Shown one piece after another: positions 59,924 through 64,000 of a stretch of DNA of 64,000 bases (the stretch's first letter is position 1; every line of letters begins with the position of its first letter). This stretch comes from Amycolatopsis albispora. GTDB taxonomy: Bacteria; Actinomycetota; Actinomycetes; Mycobacteriales; Pseudonocardiaceae. The notes under the pieces were generated by a model, which did not search any database, was not told the origin of the DNA, and saw nothing but the letters and a program-made list of their open reading frames with translations. The DNA lies in contig NZ_CP015163.1 of assembly GCF_003312875.1 (NCBI RefSeq), forward strand, positions 1,488,001-1,552,000, given 5' to 3'. The position numbers and the translations under genes were made by a program.

Positions 59924-60726
59924 GGGTTTCCACGGCCGAACGCGCCGGCACGTACGTCATTCTCGGGGTGTTCACGGTTTTCGCGCTGTACCCGATGGTC
60001 GCGATCCTGGTGACCGCGCTGCGGTCGGAGGTCGCCGGGCAGGGCGGGATCCACTGGGAGAACTTCGCCACCGCGTGGACGCAGGCGCGGTTCGGCAGCT
60101 ACCTGCTCAACAGCGTGCTGGTGTCGGTCTGCGTGGTCGCGCTTTCGCTGGTGCTGTCCGTGCTGGCCGCCTACGCCTTCGGCACCATGCGGTTCCGCGG
60201 CAGCGGGGTGCTGTTCTACCTGGTGCTGCTGGGGTTGACCGTGCCGGCCGAGGCGGTGGTGGTGCCGCTGTACTTCGACCTGCGCGACCTCGGGCTGACC
60301 AACACCTACGCGTCGCTGATCTTCCCGCAGGTCGCGCAGTCGGTGGCGTTCGGCGTGTTCTGGCTGCGCACCTACTTCCGCTCGACCTCACGCGGGATCG
60401 TCGAGGCCGCGCGGCTCGACGGCGCCGGGCACTGGCAGACGCTGTGGCGGATCCTGGTGCCGATGGGCCGCCCGGCGATGGTCACCCTGGCGGTGCTGGT
60501 GTTCATGTGGACCTGGAACGAGTTCCTGCTGGCCAGGGTGATGGTGACCGGGGAGGAGCTGCGGACCGCGCCGCTGGGCCTGCAGTTCTTCTCCGGCCCG
60601 GCGACCACCACGGTGCCGCTGCTGGCGGCGGCTTCGGTACTGGTGGCCTTGCCGGTCGTGGTGCTGTACCTGTTCCTGCAGCGGCATTTCATCCGGGGCA
60701 TGGTGGACGGTTCGGTCAAGGGCTGA
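59920..60726 (+). CDS. Sugar ABC transporter permease (MalG type)
   Basis: 268 residues. Six membrane segments; starts TYVILGVFTVFALYPMVAILVTAL. EAA loop SRGIVEAARLDGAGHWQTLWRILVPMGRPA, and the C-terminus ends in QRHFIRGMVDGSVKG, the typical MalG tail. Completes the importer. Separated by 27 bp from the PIG-L gene, probably on the same transcript. Confidence 0.94.
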   Translation: MRVSTAERAGTYVILGVFTVFALYPMVAILVTALRSEVAGQGGIHWENFATAWTQARFGSYLLNSVLVSVCVVALSLVLSVLAAYAFGTMRFRGSGVLFYLVLLGLTVPAEAVVVPLYFDLRDLGLTNTYASLIFPQVAQSVAFGVFWLRTYFRSTSRGIVEAARLDGAGHWQTLWRILVPMGRPAMVTLAVLVFMWTWNEFLLARVMVTGEELRTAPLGLQFFSGPATTTVPLLAAASVLVALPVVVLYLFLQRHFIRGMVDGSVKG

Positions 60727-60753
60727 AGCCCGGGAGGCTCGGGAGGCATGGTT

Positions 60754-63159
60754 ATGCGCACACTGGTGGCCGGGGTGCTGGGGGCGGCACTGGTGGCGGG
60801 GCTGGCCCCGCCGGTCGCGGCGGCGGAGTCGCGGGCGGACCTGGACGTGTTGTTCGTCGGGGCGCATCCCGACGACGAGGCGTCCACGCTGTCCACGATC
60901 GGGCAGCTGGGCCTGGACGCCGGCGTGGTGACGGTGACACGCGGCGAGGGCGGTGGCAACGCCGTCGGGCCGGAGGAAGGTCCCGAACTCGGCCTGCTCC
61001 GCGAAGCCGAGGAACGCAAGGCCGTCGGGCGCGCCGGGATCACCGACGTGTTCAACCTCGACCGCGCGGACTTCTATTACACGGTCAGCTCGCCGCTCAC
61101 CGAGCAGGCGTGGGGGCACCAGGCGACGCTGGAGAAGCTGGTGCGCGTGGTCCGGCAGACGCGGCCGGAGATCGTGTTCACCATGGACCCGGCGCCGTCA
61201 CCGGGAAACCACGGCAACCACCAGTACGCCGCTCGGCTGGCTTTCGAGGCGTACGCGGCGGCCGCGGACCCGGCGCGGTTCCCGGACGCCGGAAAGCCGT
61301 GGGCGGTGGCGAAGTTGTTCACCACCGGCCTCGACGGCGAGAGGAGCACCGGTCCGGACTGCGTCTCGGCGTTCACCCCGGCCGAGCCGACCGACCGGGT
61401 GTGGGGTGTGTGGGCCGGGAACCGCGGTCCGGACGGCAAAACCTGGGCGCAGATCGAACGCGAGGCGCAGCGCGAGTACGCCAGCCAGGGCTGGGCCGGT
61501 TTCCCCGACGCGCCAACGGATCCGGCGGCGATCGGCTGTGACTACTTCACGCTGGCGGCCAGTCGCGTGCCGTACCGGCCGGAGGTCCGTGGGATCGACG
61601 GATTGCTGGGTGGCGCGGTGCCGATGGACGGCACGCTGACCGCTACCGCCGACCGGTACCGGCTCACGCCCGGTGAGCGGGTGCGCATCGACGTGCAGTC
61701 CTCGAAACCGGGGGAGATCGCGCTGACCGCGCCTGAAGGCTGGGCGGTGGATGGCTGGATGGTGACCGCGCCCGCGGATGCCAAGCCGGGCAAGGCACGC
61801 ATCCGGGCCGCACTGTCCACAGGGGACAGCACCGAGGCGATCGTCGAGGTGGTGCCGCCGGTGGCCGCCACGCAGGAACCACTGCCGCAGGTCGCGCAGT
61901 ACGGGGACTGGGCGCGGCAGGTCGGGTTCCCCGAGCGGGCGGACGACGTGCTGCCGGTGCTGACCGTGCCGTCCGGGGGAACGCGGGACATCGCGGTGAC
62001 CGTGCGCAACGAAAGTCCTGTGGCGCAGCAGGGTGCGGTGTCACTGGCGCTGCCCGCCGGGTTCGAGGGTGGTGAGGCGCAGCCGTACGAACTCGAGGCC
62101 GGGGCCACGAAGCAGGTGAATTTCCCCGTCCGGAACACGGACGCGACGCTTCCGTCGGGAAAGGACTTCCCGTATCAGCTGGTCACCTCGCAGGGTGTCA
62201 CCACGGCCGCGCTGGAAGTGGTGCCGTCTACGGTGATTCCGCAGGCGCAGGCGGTGCCCGCGATCGACGGCAGCGCGGGCGCGGGGGAGTATCCCGGTGC
62301 TGTGCTGGACATCTCGGCGCGCTGGGAGGGTGACGACTGCGCTTCGGCGGCCGACTGCTCCGGGGCAGCCCGGTTGTCCTGGCACGACGACACGCTTTAT
62401 GCACTGGTCGAGGTGACCGACGACGTGGTTGGCACGAAGCTGTCCACCGCGGACTGCAAGCGGCACTGGCGCACCGACGCGGTCGAGCTGACCTTCGACC
62501 CGAGGGGCAAGTCGGAAAACACCTCCAGCACCTACAAACTGGCCGTGCTTCCGTCCACAGCGGACGGTGGGCCGTGCGCGTTCCGGGACGCCGACAACGC
62601 CCAGGGGCCCGCGCCCGGCGTGCGCGTCGCGGCGCAGCCACGCGAAGGCGGGTACACCGTCGAAGTGGCGGTGCCGATGGAACGGCTGCCGGGCGCGGTC
62701 GATCCGGCGGCGCTGGGGCTGAACGTGCTGGTCTACGACTCGGACACACAGGACAAAACCGGGCAGACGCGGATCGGCTGGTCGACCTGGGGCGGGGTGC
62801 AGGGGGACCCGTACCGCTGGGGCCGCGCGACCGTGGCTGGCTACAGCCCGCCGCCGGGGCGGCCGGTGGAGCCGCCGGAGCCGGTGCTGCCGCTGGAAGC
62901 GCTGGCGTCGGTGGACTCGCCGCAGACGCTGGAGCAGTCGATCCGGCTGGGCCTCCCACCCGGCGCGGCGGCCCCTGCGCGCCCGATCCACGCACGCGAT
63001 GGCTGGCTCTACTCCAGCGAAAAGGGCACCGCTTCGGTGTTCGCCGAGGACGGCCGCCACGTCGTCGAGGTGACTCCCGGCCGGACGAAGCTGCCCAGCG
63101 GTCCGGTTCTGGTTGGTTTCACCAACACCCACGGCGACACGGCGGCGGCGAAGGGGTGA
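60754..63159 (+). CDS. Secreted PIG-L deacetylase with NEW3-like and CBM9-like domains
   Basis: 801 residues from the second ATG (60754), eight bases after GGGAGG; the ATG at 60748 is too close to it. Signal peptide MRTLVAGVLGAALVAGLAPPVAAA. PIG-L/LmbE zinc deacetylase domain: VLFVGAHPDDEAS (His38-Pro-Asp-Asp), TRGEGGGNAVG, and second zinc His in SPGNHGNHQ. Central NEW3-like beta domain (LTVPSGGTRDIAVTVRNESP, about 405-495). C-terminal CBM9-like domain (IDGSAGAGEYPGAVLD, RLSWHDDTLYALVEVTDD, RTDAVELTFDPRG, about 505-690). Likely deacetylates an N-acetylated glycan outside the cell before uptake by the adjacent importer. Confidence 0.9.
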   Translation: MRTLVAGVLGAALVAGLAPPVAAAESRADLDVLFVGAHPDDEASTLSTIGQLGLDAGVVTVTRGEGGGNAVGPEEGPELGLLREAEERKAVGRAGITDVFNLDRADFYYTVSSPLTEQAWGHQATLEKLVRVVRQTRPEIVFTMDPAPSPGNHGNHQYAARLAFEAYAAAADPARFPDAGKPWAVAKLFTTGLDGERSTGPDCVSAFTPAEPTDRVWGVWAGNRGPDGKTWAQIEREAQREYASQGWAGFPDAPTDPAAIGCDYFTLAASRVPYRPEVRGIDGLLGGAVPMDGTLTATADRYRLTPGERVRIDVQSSKPGEIALTAPEGWAVDGWMVTAPADAKPGKARIRAALSTGDSTEAIVEVVPPVAATQEPLPQVAQYGDWARQVGFPERADDVLPVLTVPSGGTRDIAVTVRNESPVAQQGAVSLALPAGFEGGEAQPYELEAGATKQVNFPVRNTDATLPSGKDFPYQLVTSQGVTTAALEVVPSTVIPQAQAVPAIDGSAGAGEYPGAVLDISARWEGDDCASAADCSGAARLSWHDDTLYALVEVTDDVVGTKLSTADCKRHWRTDAVELTFDPRGKSENTSSTYKLAVLPSTADGGPCAFRDADNAQGPAPGVRVAAQPREGGYTVEVAVPMERLPGAVDPAALGLNVLVYDSDTQDKTGQTRIGWSTWGGVQGDPYRWGRATVAGYSPPPGRPVEPPEPVLPLEALASVDSPQTLEQSIRLGLPPGAAAPARPIHARDGWLYSSEKGTASVFAEDGRHVVEVTPGRTKLPSGPVLVGFTNTHGDTAAAKG

Positions 63160-63162
63160 GGT

Positions 63163-64000
63163 TCAGTCGAGGTCGGGCAGGTCGCGGAGTTGTCTGCGTG
63201 AGGTGATGCCGAGCTTCCGGAAGATGTTGCGCAGGTGCGCGTCGATCGTGCGCGGGCTCAGGTACAGGCGCGCGGCGACCTCCTTCGACGTAGCGCCCGC
63301 CGCGACCTGGCGTGCGATGTGCATTTCCTGCATGGTCAGGCGGTCGTAGGTGTGCTCGGCACGACTGCGCGCCACCTCGCCGGTGGCGCGCAGCTCGCGC
63401 GCCGCCCGGTCGGCGAACGCCTCCAGGCCCATGCCCGACAGCTGTTCGTGCGCAGCGCGCAGGTGTTCGCGCGCGTCGCGGCGGCGGCCCTCGCGGCGCA
63501 GCCACTCGCCGTAGCGGAGGTGCGCTCGTGCCAGCTCCGGGGCGGGCGCGTCGTCCGTCAGGTGCTCGATGGCCGCCCGGTACTGGTCCTCGGCATCCCC
63601 GACCAGCGCATGTGCCCCGGCCGCCATGCCCAGCGCGTAGGTGGTGCCCGCGGCTTCCGCGCGTTCCTGCAGCGACGCCAGCGCCGAGCGGGCGGCGCTG
63701 TGCTCACCACACCGCACCGCGGCCTCCACCAGCTCCGTTAGCGCGGCACCCGCGGAGAACAGGTTTCCGCCCGCCACCGCCCGCGAAGCCGCTTCGAACG
63801 CGGCCGGGTAGTCGGCGAGACCGTTGTACAGCACGGCCGCGGCCGTGTGCACGCCCTCGACCAGCTGCCCGGAACCGCGGCCAGTCGCCTCGGCGAACAG
63901 GTCGAGCGCCTCCTGGCGGCGACCGCGCATCGCCACCAGGTGCAGGCGCGGGTACAGCTGCGGCGGGTCACCGAGCGCGTCGGCGATGGCGGCTTCCTCG
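63163..64000 (-). CDS. LuxR-type (LAL-like) transcriptional regulator, C-terminal part (5' end outside window)
   Basis: The frame remains open to the window edge, so only the last ~279 residues are present. Repeated helical pairs rich in Ala/Leu/Arg (EALDLFAEATGRG, ALASLQERAEAAG, YRAAIEHLTDD, AREHLRAAHEQLSGMG) look like TPR-type repeats of large ATP-dependent LuxR (LAL) regulators. The C-terminal LuxR helix-turn-helix is LTMQEMHIARQVAAGATSKEVAARLYLSPRTIDAHLRNIFRKLGI. The ATPase domain would lie upstream, outside the window. Convergent with the PIG-L gene, three bases apart. Target unknown. Confidence 0.88.
   Translation of the reverse strand, partial: EEAAIADALGDPPQLYPRLHLVAMRGRRQEALDLFAEATGRGSGQLVEGVHTAAAVLYNGLADYPAAFEAASRAVAGGNLFSAGAALTELVEAAVRCGEHSAARSALASLQERAEAAGTTYALGMAAGAHALVGDAEDQYRAAIEHLTDDAPAPELARAHLRYGEWLRREGRRRDAREHLRAAHEQLSGMGLEAFADRAARELRATGEVARSRAEHTYDRLTMQEMHIARQVAAGATSKEVAARLYLSPRTIDAHLRNIFRKLGITSRRQLRDLPDLD

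Noticed and set aside
1..64000. tRNA, rRNA, insertion sequences, integrases or phage genes
   Set aside because: None could be recognised in either strand; no transposase- or integrase-like protein appears among the open frames.

Overview
The window is 64 kb of very GC-rich, gene-dense DNA. Frequent GTG starts, ATGA/GTGA stop-start overlaps, Tat and lipoprotein exports, many TetR/LysR/IclR/LAL regulators, an ECF42-DGPF module, a DUF3558 lipoprotein beside a WXG-type protein, and abundant secreted glycan-degrading enzymes point to a filamentous actinomycete. Pseudonocardiaceae (Amycolatopsis-like) is the best guess. It looks like an accessory, soil-saprophyte part of a chromosome. No rRNA, tRNA, CRISPR array, insertion sequence or phage module was recognised.

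Layout. 1-5.7 kb: end of a thiolase-like/crotonase fusion, a long-chain acyl-CoA ligase, and a TetR divergent from an aldo/keto reductase-luciferase-like oxidoreductase pair. 5.9-10.8 kb: Tat-exported bicovalent flavoprotein, a NarL-type two-component pair and a secreted TAP-type peptidase. 10.8-15.9 kb: hydrolase debris, two LysR regulators, an MFS exporter, a thioesterase, a frameshifted SDR and a decayed NADAR gene. 15.8-26.5 kb: GH30 galactanase-like enzyme plus PL11 rhamnogalacturonan lyase under a CebR-like box, ArsC, PucR regulator, cupin, a frameshifted trypsin-like protease, CMD protein, AraC regulator, thioesterase and a frameshifted GH87-like beta-helix enzyme. 26.5-27.0 kb is gene-poor and carries a perfect 27-bp-arm hairpin. 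27-31.4 kb: DUF998, DGPF protein, ECF42 sigma factor and a divergent LigA. 31.4-33.5 kb: small acidic protein, WXG-type helical protein and DUF3558 lipoprotein. 33.6-39.5 kb: VOC protein, DesKR-like two-component system divergent from ABC ATPase-permease-TAP peptidase, and a GPP34 protein. 39.5-46.8 kb: Ala/Gly-rich secreted protein, split DUF4239 gene, CocE-type hydrolase, TetR/NmrA pair, SDR, PL7 alginate lyase and GNAT. 46.8-54.4 kb: IclR-controlled seven-gene catabolic operon ending in fumarylacetoacetase. 54.4-63.2 kb: DeoR-GH4 divergent from a PfkB-sugar ABC importer-PIG-L/CBM9 operon. 63.2 kb to end: C-terminal part of a LAL regulator.

Themes. (a) Extracellular attack on plant, fungal and algal polysaccharides (GH30, PL11, GH87, PL7) and uptake of small glycosides through an importer with no local ATPase. 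(b) Small regulated redox and catabolic cassettes, many with clear palindromic operators in the divergent promoter. (c) Four otherwise intact genes (SDR, protease, GH87, DUF4239) are each broken by one single-base indel, mostly in short homopolymers. This may be residual sequencing error rather than biology. In contrast, the NADAR gene and the 10.8-kb hydrolase have lost whole internal segments and are real pseudogenes. The strongest candidates for undescribed biology are the IclR/FAH catabolic operon with its unknown 261-residue protein, the DeoR/GH4/PIG-L-CBM9 sugar locus, and the WXG/DUF3558 trio.
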